Positions 36,849 to 45,101 of a stretch of 49,360 nt of DNA are shown one piece after another. Source of the stretch: Planctomycetia bacterium (GTDB taxonomy: Bacteria > Planctomycetota > Planctomycetia > Pirellulales > JACPPG01). Numbering within the stretch: the first letter of the stretch is position 1; each line of letters begins with the position of its first letter. The DNA is taken from the NCBI GenBank assembly GCA_016191115.1, contig JACPPG010000016.1, positions 1 through 49,360 on the forward strand. Direction: 5' to 3'. The notes under the pieces are model-generated. The model saw only the letters and a program-made list of their open reading frames with translations. It was not told the origin of the DNA and made no database searches. Made by a program: the position numbers and the translations under genes.

Positions 36849-37228
36849 GGCTCTTACTCCTCTCACGAGTGGGAAGCGCCGCGCCGCCGAGGAGTATAGC
36901 CGCCCGTAATACCGACGGTCAAATTCGGGCAGCCTGCAACACTGCACCGTGACCGCCAATGGGAATCGCCTCTGTCGTCAAGCGCGGGCCGTCTGTTTGG
37001 GTTCTTCGGCATCTTTCTGCAATTATTGGAAGGAATCACGGGGAACACGCCAGGCACGCCTAAGTCGCCGCCCTCTTCGCAGCCCCCACATCTGCTGGAC
37101 ACGGCGTCTGGGCACCGGCAGAATGCCGATCGGTGCGGAGTTCTGCGCGCATGGTGATGGTGAGGATTGCGTGGGCCGTCTGCGGCGTGAAACAATCCTG
37201 CCTCGGCCTGTTTGACAAGGAGAGGGAA
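36849..37228. other. Intergenic stretch before the ankyrin-PQQ gene
   Basis: No coding frame was accepted in these 380 bp between divergent genes. A good ribosome-binding site, AAGGAGAGG (37217-37225), precedes the start at 37229. Confidence 0.5.
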
Positions 37229-39382
37229 ATGTCCTTCCCGCGTCAGTTTGCGTTGGGGGCGGTGCTTTCCCTTCTCGGGGCATTCGCGGCCGCGGCTCGC
37301 GGCGACGATCTTCGGGAATCGCTTTGGGCGGCTGTGCGGAATGGCGACGCTGGCGCGATCAAGGCGCTACTCGATCAAGGAGCCGACGTAAACCGCAAGA
37401 ACGAGATCGGCATGACGGCGCTCCTCATAGCTTGTAGCAAGGGACAGGTTGACGTCATCAAACTGCTCGTCGAGCGGGGGGCCGACGTGAACGCCCGCGA
37501 CGGCATCTGGTATCAGACACCTCTCAGCACGGCAGTCGGTCGCGGCAACGCGGAAGTCGTCGAGTTCCTGATCGACAAGGGCGCCGCGGACGTCGATGCC
37601 GCCGTCGTTGCCGCGGCTGCTGGTGGCAAATCTGCCGTGCTTCAAGCTGTGCTGGCCGGCGGCAAGGTTGGCCAGGAGGCCCTCGACGCGGCCTTGTTTT
37701 CTGCTCCCCGCGGCAACGAAGCGGTTCAAGAAGCGCTCGCGAAAGCCGGCGCGGCACCGCTGCCGCCGTTACCTGCCGAGCAGCGCGAAGCATGGAAGCC
37801 CTTGGAAGGCGCGTATGAGAACGACAACGGGATGAAGTTGACCATCGAACTAGTCGACACGGCGCTCACGGTGAAACGCCCCGGCTTTTCCCAGCCACTC
37901 AGGCCCATCAAGCCAGACACCTTCGTGCCACTCGGCCTTGATGCGATGAGCTACAGCTTCGCGCGGCAAGGAGACGAAGTCGCGCGAGTCATCCTGCGCA
38001 CGTATACTGCCGAGGTCAGCTTTTATCGCTTGAAGTCCAAGCTCGCTGCAAATCCTCGCCAGGCGCACGCCGAGGAAGCGCCGTTTCCTATCGGCGCGCC
38101 GCTGAATTGGCCCTCCTTTCGCGGGCCGGATGCCTCGGGAGTTGCCGATGGACAGCACCCGCCGCTCTCCTGGGACGTAGCCAACGACGTTAACGTCCGC
38201 TGGAAAACGGAGATTCCCGGCTTGGGCCACTCGTGTCCGGTGATATGGGGCGACCGCGTATTCTTGACCACGGCGGTGAGCGCCGACGCCGACCCCAAGG
38301 TGCGCACCGGCAACTACGGCGACGTCGCGTCCGTCAACGACACAAGCCAACATAGCTGGCAAGTTTTTTGCCTGGATCGCGACAGCGGCAATGTCCTCTG
38401 GTCGCGTACCGCTTGCGAGGGCGTGCCCAAGATCAAGCGCCATCTCAAAGGCAGCCAAGCCAACTGTACCCCAGCGACCGATGGGAAGCGGCTCGTCGTC
38501 TGCTTCGCTTCCGAAGGGTTGTATTGCTACGACGTCGCCGGCGAACTGCTGTGGCGCCGCGAATTGGGCACGCTCGATTCCGGCATCAAGCTCGCGGACA
38601 CGTACGAGTGGGGTTTCGGCAGTTCGCCCATCATCTATGAGGATCTTGTCATTCTCCAATGTGATCTCGCCAAGGACTCCTTTCTGGCGGCCTACCGCCT
38701 GGCGGACGGCTCACCGGTCTGGTCCACCCCACGAGACGAGATTCCCTCTTGGAGCACGCCCGCGGTTTGGCGGAACTCGCAGCGGGTCGAGCTGGTAACG
38801 AATGCCGCTCAGTACGCACGCGGCTACGATCCCGCGACGGGAAAGGAGCTTTGGCGATTGGCCAAAAAGTCCGAAATCACAATTCCGACGCCCGTCTTTG
38901 GACCGGAATTGCTTTTTATCACCAGCGGCAATCGTCCGATTCAGCCGATCTTTGCCATCAAGCCTGGTGCGACCGGCGACATCTCGCTCGAGGGGAACCA
39001 GAGCGTGAGCTCCTATGTCGCCTGGAGCAAGATGCGCGGCGGACCCTACATGCCGACGCCCATTTTCTACTCCGATTACCTCTATACCTGCGGCAACGGT
39101 GGCATCGTCACGTGTTATGAGGCTCAGACAGGCAAAGAGGTCTACAAGCAACGTCTGGGAGGGGAAAGCTACACCGCGTCGCCCATCGCGGCCGACGAAA
39201 GGCTCTACTTCACTTCGGAGCAGGGCCTTGTGCAAGTCTTGAAGGCCGGCCCCGAGTTCGAACTGCTTGCCGTGAACGAAATGGGAGATGTGTGCATGGC
39301 GACGCCGGCCATTTCCGCGGGCATGCTCTTTGTACGCAGCCAGCATTTCCTGTTCGCGCTCGGTGCGCAGCCAAGGAAATGA
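37229..39382 (+). CDS. Exported ankyrin-repeat plus PQQ-like beta-propeller protein
   Basis: The 717-residue protein has a signal peptide (GAVLSLLGAFAAAARG). Ankyrin repeats span about residues 30-130 (LLDQGADVNRKNEIGMTALLIACSKGQ, trimmed; LVERGADVNARDG). A connecting region with a small beta domain (about 200-280) follows. From about residue 300 the planctomycete PQQ-like propeller begins with WPSFRGPDASGVADG and has repeating blades (CLDRDSGNVLWSR, GYDPATGKELWRL, CYEAQTGKEVYKQ). The propeller type is common and exported in this phylum; joining it to ankyrin repeats in one chain is less usual. Both parts bind proteins in known cases. A strong RBS fixes the start at 37229. Confidence 0.85.
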   Translation: MSFPRQFALGAVLSLLGAFAAAARGDDLRESLWAAVRNGDAGAIKALLDQGADVNRKNEIGMTALLIACSKGQVDVIKLLVERGADVNARDGIWYQTPLSTAVGRGNAEVVEFLIDKGAADVDAAVVAAAAGGKSAVLQAVLAGGKVGQEALDAALFSAPRGNEAVQEALAKAGAAPLPPLPAEQREAWKPLEGAYENDNGMKLTIELVDTALTVKRPGFSQPLRPIKPDTFVPLGLDAMSYSFARQGDEVARVILRTYTAEVSFYRLKSKLAANPRQAHAEEAPFPIGAPLNWPSFRGPDASGVADGQHPPLSWDVANDVNVRWKTEIPGLGHSCPVIWGDRVFLTTAVSADADPKVRTGNYGDVASVNDTSQHSWQVFCLDRDSGNVLWSRTACEGVPKIKRHLKGSQANCTPATDGKRLVVCFASEGLYCYDVAGELLWRRELGTLDSGIKLADTYEWGFGSSPIIYEDLVILQCDLAKDSFLAAYRLADGSPVWSTPRDEIPSWSTPAVWRNSQRVELVTNAAQYARGYDPATGKELWRLAKKSEITIPTPVFGPELLFITSGNRPIQPIFAIKPGATGDISLEGNQSVSSYVAWSKMRGGPYMPTPIFYSDYLYTCGNGGIVTCYEAQTGKEVYKQRLGGESYTASPIAADERLYFTSEQGLVQVLKAGPEFELLAVNEMGDVCMATPAISAGMLFVRSQHFLFALGAQPRK

Positions 39383-39390
39383 CTGTCGTA

Positions 39391-40356
39391 CTACGGGGCT
39401 TCTTTCTCGCTCGCAGTGAAGCGTTGGCCGGCCACTAGCGGATGACCGCGCAGGAACTCCGAGGCCGTGATCATCTGCCGCCCTGGGGCTTGCAGGCGGA
39501 CGATTTGCACGGCACCCTCGCCGGCGGCGACCACGATTTCGTGCTTCGTCGCGGCGAGCACTTCGCCCGGTTCACCTGGCCTCGGCGCCGGCACGCAGGC
39601 CACCTCGCCGATGATCAGCCGCAGCGGTTCGCCGTCAGCGTGCTTGAGGTACGTGTACGCCCGCGGCCACGGCTGCATCGCGCGGACCTGGTTTTTGACG
39701 CCCCCGGCGCTCCGCGACCAGTCGATCGCCCCGTCGGTCTTGCCCAGCCGCCGTGCCCGGCTGGCGGCCGCCGGATCCTGCGGCAGCGGTTTGGCCGTTC
39801 CGTGCTCGATCTGGTCGATGACCCGGCACACCAAGGGCGCCCCCAGCTCCGCCAGCCGCGGTTCGATGTCGACGGGCGTTTCCTCCGGGCCGATAGGGGA
39901 CGAGGCCTGCGCGTAAACCGGCCCGGCGTCAACGCGCGACGTGAGGCCGATCACGCTGACACCCGTCTCGGTTTCACCGTGATAGACGGCCCAGTTGATC
40001 GGCGCCGCGCCGCGATACTTCGGCAATAGCGACCCGTGCAGGTTGATCGCGCCTGCGCGCGGCAAGGCCAGCGTCTCGTCCGCGAGTATCTGCCCGTAGT
40101 CAGTCACAATGAACAAATCAGGCCGTAGGGACGCGATCTGCCCGCGCGATTCGACCGTATTGACGTCTTCCGGATCGAAGATCGGCGTGCCGTGCTCGGC
40201 CGCTACCGCGCGGAGCGGACTAGGCGCGCCTTCCCCCTTGCCGCGCGTGCCACGCAGCGGCTGCGTCACCAGCGCCATGACCTGGTGCCGCGTGGCGTAG
40301 ATCGCCCGGAACGACGGCGCCGCGAACGGTCCGGTGGCAAACATGACGATGCGCAT
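39391..40356 (-). CDS. fmt: Methionyl-tRNA formyltransferase
   Basis: Fmt formylates initiator Met-tRNA using 10-formyltetrahydrofolate. The 321-residue protein has NLHGSLLPKYRGAAPINWAV with the catalytic Asn-His-Asp set (DAGPVYAQ), and the C-terminal tRNA-binding domain starting near RRLGKTDGAIDWSRSA. Length is typical (about 315). It lies 48 bp downstream of def on the same strand; the def-fmt order is a known pairing. Its end is 8 bp from the end of the convergent ankyrin-PQQ gene. Start at 40356 (MRIVMFATGPFA); the longer frame is ignored. Confidence 0.95.
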   Translation of the reverse strand: MRIVMFATGPFAAPSFRAIYATRHQVMALVTQPLRGTRGKGEGAPSPLRAVAAEHGTPIFDPEDVNTVESRGQIASLRPDLFIVTDYGQILADETLALPRAGAINLHGSLLPKYRGAAPINWAVYHGETETGVSVIGLTSRVDAGPVYAQASSPIGPEETPVDIEPRLAELGAPLVCRVIDQIEHGTAKPLPQDPAAASRARRLGKTDGAIDWSRSAGGVKNQVRAMQPWPRAYTYLKHADGEPLRLIIGEVACVPAPRPGEPGEVLAATKHEIVVAAGEGAVQIVRLQAPGRQMITASEFLRGHPLVAGQRFTASEKEAP

Positions 40357-40404
40357 GTCGATCCGCTCGCGCGCCAGGGAAACAAACAACAGCCCGCGTC
40401 GGCC

Positions 40405-41016
40405 TCAGGTCCGCAGTTCTTCCAGCTCGGTGAGCCGGGCCGAGATCCGCGCGTCATCCGGAATCTCGCCCCGCTCGCGGCGGCCGCCGAACTCGATCTC
40501 GAACTCTTCGAGAGGCTCCTTCAGCGCCAATTTCGCCGTAGGGCTTAGCCGGTCGATGAACAGCACCCCATCCAGGTGATCGGTCTCGTGCTGCACCGCC
40601 CGTGCGTACAGCCCCTCAGCCGTGGCCCGGATTTCGTTCCCCGCCAGATCGTAGGCGTTGATCGTGACCGATTCGGGCCGCTTCACTTGCGCGTACAGCC
40701 CGGGCAGGCTCAGGCACCCTTCCTCCGCCTCGGTCATGCCCTTGGGCTGGCTGAGCACCGGGTTGATGAAGACCTGCTCGTCCTCGGGGGCCGCGTCCTC
40801 GGGCTTGAGATTGAGCACGAACAGCCTGTACGGCAGATCGACCTGATTGGCGGCCAGGCCGATGCCCTTGGCCTCATACATCAGGTTGAACATTTCGCGG
40901 ACGATTGTGCGAAGTTCGTCGTCGACGCGGCGCAGCGGCTTGGAGGGTCGTCTGAGCGTGGGATGGGGGTACTGGATGATCCGCAAGAGGAGGTCCGCTC
41001 CGAAGAAATCGCGCAT
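40405..41016 (-). CDS. def: Peptide deformylase
   Basis: Def removes the formyl group from new proteins. All three motifs are present: GIGLAANQ (51-58), EGCLSLPG with metal-binding Cys101, and HETDH with His143, Glu144 and His147. The N-terminus RIIQYPHPTLR is typical. The 203-residue length is at the upper end because of a C-terminal tail (EFEIEFGGRRERGEIPDD). Met at 41016 adds 11 residues before the usual start; a TTG near residue 11 could be used instead. It is followed by fmt. Confidence 0.94.
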   Translation of the reverse strand: MRDFFGADLLLRIIQYPHPTLRRPSKPLRRVDDELRTIVREMFNLMYEAKGIGLAANQVDLPYRLFVLNLKPEDAAPEDEQVFINPVLSQPKGMTEAEEGCLSLPGLYAQVKRPESVTINAYDLAGNEIRATAEGLYARAVQHETDHLDGVLFIDRLSPTAKLALKEPLEEFEIEFGGRRERGEIPDDARISARLTELEELRT

Positions 41017-41158
41017 GCGCCACGTTTGACTCTGATTGGCCGCCCGCGGCACAGTGGCACGTTTGAAGTCGTCGTCGGAATTATAGTTCTGCTGGGCGAT
41101 TGATTGAAGGCGGGGGTGTGCGACGGGGATGCCATCGAGGGTCGGAAGGCATCTCCAT

Positions 41159-41523
41159 CTACCTCGCCAGTACCCAGACAAAGACGACGGTGAAGGCAGT
41201 GAGGCTTGCCAGGTACACGGTCACGTTGAGCCACACCGGTCAGGTGATTGATTGCCAGAACTGTCGACGCCTCGGGATCCGGCTGCGACCCGCCTTCCGA
41301 CCGCGGTCGGCAGCAGTTCCAGCACAAATCGAACGTGCCGGGATCGATCTTTCCACACGGTGCGAAGTGCCAATCGGGGACTTTGGGCGACCTCCCGCCG
41401 GGCCACTTCGACCAACTCATGCGCGCGACCCTCATGGTGCGCTTCCATGAGCAATCTGATGTCTCCTTGCGCGACTCGGGTGGGAATCCGGCCCCAGCGC
41501 TCAAGATACCCTCCTCTGCGCAT
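41159..41523 (-). pseudogene. Frameshifted gene with a zinc ribbon and a C-terminal membrane helix
   Basis: Three frames together give a sensible protein. From ATG 41523: MRRGGYLERWGRIPTRVAQ ... HELVEVARREVAQ. After a shift near 41390: VPDWHFAPCGKIDPGTFDLCWNC, a zinc-ribbon pattern (CxxC-like, W-x-C ... F-x-x-CW-x-C) seen next to DUF2007-type domains in planctomycetes. After a second shift near 41240: VWLNVTVYLASLTAFTVVFV and WVLAR, a membrane helix, then stop at 41159. Two shifts in 365 bp point to a pseudogene, or to sequence errors. The assignment is by eye. Confidence 0.45.
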
Positions 41524-41661
41524 CGTAAGCCAACAAAACAAGCGTTCCGAGCGCTTCTTTCCGCAACAACCCCCGCGCGGCCGATTGAGAAAGCCAGGCC
41601 GCTGGCTTATGGTGGACTGTCGGCGATTTCCCTTCGCAGCCCAGCAGGATGAACCGCTAGC

Positions 41662-42459
41662 ATGGTCACCGTCGACGACGTGGCCCGATTCCTCGACGCC
41701 TTCGCCCCCACGCGCCTGGCCGAGGCTTGGGACAACGTCGGTCTTTTGGTCGGCGACCGGCACCGGCCGGTCGCGCGGGTGATGACCTGCCTGACGATCA
41801 CCGCCGCGACCGCCGCCGAAGCTGTCGAGCAAAAGGCCGATCTCGTCGTCGCGCATCATCCGCTGCCGTTTACGGCCTTAAAACGGTTGACCACCGACAC
41901 GCCCGAGGGCCGGTCGCTATGGTCGCTCACAGGCGCGCGGGTGTCGGTGTACAGCCCGCACACCGCGCTCGATTCCGCCCCCGAGGGGATCAACCAGCGG
42001 TTGGCCGACGGGCTTGGCCTTACCGAGATCGAACCCTTGGTGCCGCACGTCGAGGACGCCGAGGGAGCCCGACTCGGCGCGGGCCGCTGCGGGCGCCTGG
42101 AGCCTCCGCTGCCGCTTGCGCAATTGGCGGAGCGGGTGAAGTGGTTTTTGCGCATCGAACGCGTGCAACTGGTCGGCCACCCAAACACGCACGTGACCAA
42201 GGTCGGCGTGGCGTGCGGCAGCGGCGGCGAGCTGTTGCCTGCGGCCCGACGCATGGAATGCGATTGCTTCGTCACCGGCGAGACCCGCTTCCATACGGCG
42301 CTCGAGGCCGAGGCGACCGGCATCCCGTTGGTGCTGGCCGGCCACTACGCCACCGAGCGCTTCGCGGTCGAGCACCTGGCCGAGCTATTGGCCGTCGAAT
42401 TCCCTTCGGCACACGTATGGCCCAGCCGCCGGGAGCGCGACCCGCTTGGGTGGGCATAG
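41662..42459 (+). CDS. Nif3-like dinuclear metal centre protein
   Basis: The 265-residue protein matches the Nif3/YbgI (GTP cyclohydrolase I type 2/DUF34) family: LAEAWDNVGLLVGD near the start, DLVVAHHPLPF with metal-binding His residues, VSVYSPHTALDSAPEGIN, and the C-terminal FVTGETRFHTALEAEATGI and LAGHYATERFAVE. Family members form hexameric rings with two metals per subunit; their cellular role is not settled. The start at 41662 (MVTVDDVARFLD) fits the family. A long hairpin follows directly after the stop. Confidence 0.92.
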   Translation: MVTVDDVARFLDAFAPTRLAEAWDNVGLLVGDRHRPVARVMTCLTITAATAAEAVEQKADLVVAHHPLPFTALKRLTTDTPEGRSLWSLTGARVSVYSPHTALDSAPEGINQRLADGLGLTEIEPLVPHVEDAEGARLGAGRCGRLEPPLPLAQLAERVKWFLRIERVQLVGHPNTHVTKVGVACGSGGELLPAARRMECDCFVTGETRFHTALEAEATGIPLVLAGHYATERFAVEHLAELLAVEFPSAHVWPSRRERDPLGWA

Positions 42460-42460
42460 A

Positions 42461-42533
42461 TGGGAGGGCGAGGCTCCTGCCGAGCCGGATTTCCAACACG
42501 TCGCGGCGGCTCGGCGGGAGCCTCGCCCTCCCA
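42461..42533. repeat. Hairpin repeat, TGGGAGGGCGAGGCTCC type
   Basis: Two 26-bp arms (42461-42486 and 42508-42533) match as an inverted repeat in 25 positions with a 21-base loop. It begins 2 bp after the Nif3-like stop codon and may end transcription, though no U-run is present. Confidence 0.85.
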
Positions 42534-42679
42534 TGTGTTGCTGCGCCGGAATCGAGCGCTTTCAAGGCTCGCCCCCGCACGTTGACTTGACTTTTGACCC
42601 ATCTAGAATTGCAGTCGCCCTGTTGCATACGGGGCGTGGCGTGGGCTTGTCGACTCTCTCCCTTCTTTGAGGTATGCCC

Positions 42680-43429
42680 ATGGCCGAACGACTGTTGACC
42701 GCCCTGCCGGTCTACAACGAAGTCAAGCACGTCGCCGGCGTGCTGGCCGAGGTCCGCCGCTACAGCCAGGACATCCTGGTGGTCGACGATGGCTCGACCG
42801 ACGGCACGACCCCGCTCTTGGCAGCCGAGCCCGGTATCCAGGTTGTCACGCACGCGGTGAATCGCGGCTATGGCGCCGCGCTCGCGAGTGCCTTCGAGTA
42901 CGCCGTCCGCAACCAGTACGACTACCTGGTGACGATCGACTGCGACGGGCAGCATCAGCCCCGGATGATCCCGGACTTTTTCCAGGCGTGCCACGGCTGG
43001 GACATCGTTTCCGGCAGCCGGTACCTGGAGGCATTTCCGGGCGACACGCCGCCCCCGCCCGAGCGGCGGCGGATCAACGAGCTTTTGACCGCGCGGTTGA
43101 ACGAGATGCTGGGCCTGTCGCTAACTGACGCGTTTTGCGGATTCAAGGCCTATCGCGTGGGGGCGCTCGAGCAACTGGAGATCACGGAAAACGGCTACGC
43201 GATGCCGCTTGAGGTGTGGGTCCAGGCGGCGGCCCTCGGCCTGCGGATTCGCGAGCTGGCGGTGCCGCTTTTGTACCTGGACCTGGCGCGGTCCTTCGGC
43301 GGAGCGCTCGACGACGCGGACACGCGGATGGCCCACTACCAGGAAGTGCTGGACCGCGCGCTTGAGAACGTCAAACGGCGCGTGGCCACGCCTCACTCGC
43401 GGGCACTGTGCGGAGAACGCGCCGGATGA
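42680..43429 (+). CDS. Family 2 glycosyltransferase
   Basis: The 249-residue protein has the GT-A fold of GT2 enzymes: LTALPVYNEVKHVAGVL, LVVDDGSTDGT, NRGYGAAL, and the metal-binding TIDCDGQHQP. No membrane segment is present. It resembles dolichol-phosphate mannose synthase-like transferases, which move a sugar from a nucleotide donor to a lipid phosphate. Start: GAGG lies 7 bp before ATG 42680 but only 1-2 bp before the in-frame ATG 42674, so 42680 is preferred. Its TGA overlaps the ATG of the next gene (ATGA). Confidence 0.88.
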   Translation: MAERLLTALPVYNEVKHVAGVLAEVRRYSQDILVVDDGSTDGTTPLLAAEPGIQVVTHAVNRGYGAALASAFEYAVRNQYDYLVTIDCDGQHQPRMIPDFFQACHGWDIVSGSRYLEAFPGDTPPPPERRRINELLTARLNEMLGLSLTDAFCGFKAYRVGALEQLEITENGYAMPLEVWVQAAALGLRIRELAVPLLYLDLARSFGGALDDADTRMAHYQEVLDRALENVKRRVATPHSRALCGERAG

Positions 43430-45051
43430 CTCCCGGCCCCGGCTCGCTTGCCTATCGTCGATTGCGCGCGCCGCGCGAGCACGGCGGCGTGCTGATCGAG
43501 CCGCCGCTGGCGGCGCTACCCCCTCTTGTGGCGGCGGCCCACGATCGACGCAACGCCTGCGACTATAACGTGCAGGGCCGCCCGCTCTCGGACCTGGCCG
43601 TGCGCGGACGAACCGAGCTCGTCGAGCTCGCGCGGCGCTACACGTCCGCCTATCGCGCGGCCGACGTGCCCTCGTCGTTCGACCGGGTGCTCGTCGCGGG
43701 CCACCAGCCCGAGCTGTTCCATCCCGGCGTGTGGTTCAAGAATTTCGCGCTCTCCCGGTTGGCGCGCGAGCATGGCGCCGTAGCCGTGAATCTGCTCGTG
43801 GACAGCGACACGATCAAGCACGTGGCGCTACGCGTGCCGGGCGGATCGCTCGACGCGCCTGTCGTCGAAAGCGTGCCCTTCGACGCCGCGTCGGACGAGA
43901 TACCGTACGAGGAGCGCGACATCGAGGATCGGTCGCTTCTGGCGAGCTTCGGGCGCCGCGCTCGTGACGTGCTCCGCCCCATCGTCGCCGACCCGCTCCT
44001 GGCGAGCTATTGGCCGCTCGTGCTCGCGCGGGCGGGCGAGACGCGCAACCTGGGCGAATGCCTGGCCCAGGCACGACACGTCCTCGAAGGGCAGTGGGGA
44101 CTGTCAACATTGGAGATCCCGCAGAGCCACGTCTGTTCGCTGGAGTCGTTTCACTGGTTCACGGCTCACCTGCTCGCGCAATTGCCGCGGCTGCGCGCGG
44201 TGTACAACGGCGCGGTCGATACCTACCGGCGCGTAAATCGTGTCCGCAGCGCCAACCACCCGGCGCCCAACCTGGCGGCCGACGGCGAGTGGCTCGAAGC
44301 CCCGTACTGGCTGTGGAGCACGGCGTCCCCCCGGCGGCGCCGGCTGTTCGTACGCCGCGATGCGGACGGCCTGGTGCTGACGGACCGCCGCAAAGTGGAA
44401 ATCCGTCTTTCTCTCTCGGCGGAGGGGGATGCCGGCGCCGCCGTCGAAATCCTGGGCGGGCTGGCCGCGCGCGGCGTGAAGCTCCGCAGCCGCGCGCTGA
44501 TCACCACGCTCTTCGCGCGGCTGGTGCTGGCGGACCTGTTCATCCACGGCATCGGCGGAGCCAAGTACGACCAGTTGACCGACGAACTGATCGGGCAATT
44601 CTTCGGTATCGAGCCGCCGGCCTATCTGGTGCTGTCGGCGACCTTGCACCTCACAGGGGCGCAGCGGGCCAACGGGGCGGGTGAAATTCGCCGGCTGGAC
44701 CGCGAGCTGCGCGACCTGGAGTATCACCCGGAAACGTACCTCGCCCGGCTGAGCGACTGGGGAAACGCGCCGGTAGACATCCCGCATTGGCTGGAATTGA
44801 AGAGCCGCTGGCGGGCGACCGAACAGACGCGCGCCAACGCGCGCGAGCGGTGCCACGCCATCCGCGCCGCCAACGAGGCGCTGCAAGCATGGATCGAGCC
44901 GCGGCGGCGCGAGCTGCTGCGCGACCGGCAGGAAGCGGTGTGGCGGGCACGGGCGCATGCGGTGCTCACGTCGCGCGAGTACGCCTTCGCGCTGTACCCG
45001 GAACCGATGTTGCGGGATTTTTTGCTGGATTTTCCAGGGACAACTCTCTAA
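43426..45051 (+). CDS. Large protein of unknown function in the GT2 operon
   Basis: The 541-residue protein has no signal peptide or membrane helix. The N-terminal third carries VLVAGHQPELFHPGVWFKNF (91-110) and VNLLVDSDTIKH (121-132). GHQPELF followed by a D-x-D segment recalls the start of BshC, the last enzyme of bacillithiol synthesis, but the remaining sequence was not matched and no other bacillithiol gene is present. The C-terminus has charged coiled-coil-like helices (LRDRQEAVWRARAHAV). It is translationally coupled to the GT2 gene upstream (ATGA overlap) and followed by a GNAT gene after 50 bp, so the three likely share a pathway. Confidence 0.7.
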   Translation: MTPGPGSLAYRRLRAPREHGGVLIEPPLAALPPLVAAAHDRRNACDYNVQGRPLSDLAVRGRTELVELARRYTSAYRAADVPSSFDRVLVAGHQPELFHPGVWFKNFALSRLAREHGAVAVNLLVDSDTIKHVALRVPGGSLDAPVVESVPFDAASDEIPYEERDIEDRSLLASFGRRARDVLRPIVADPLLASYWPLVLARAGETRNLGECLAQARHVLEGQWGLSTLEIPQSHVCSLESFHWFTAHLLAQLPRLRAVYNGAVDTYRRVNRVRSANHPAPNLAADGEWLEAPYWLWSTASPRRRRLFVRRDADGLVLTDRRKVEIRLSLSAEGDAGAAVEILGGLAARGVKLRSRALITTLFARLVLADLFIHGIGGAKYDQLTDELIGQFFGIEPPAYLVLSATLHLTGAQRANGAGEIRRLDRELRDLEYHPETYLARLSDWGNAPVDIPHWLELKSRWRATEQTRANARERCHAIRAANEALQAWIEPRRRELLRDRQEAVWRARAHAVLTSREYAFALYPEPMLRDFLLDFPGTTL

Positions 45052-45101
45052 GCTATTGTCAAGACGGATCGAAGCTACCCGAGCTGAAAGGATTCAGACC
45101 G

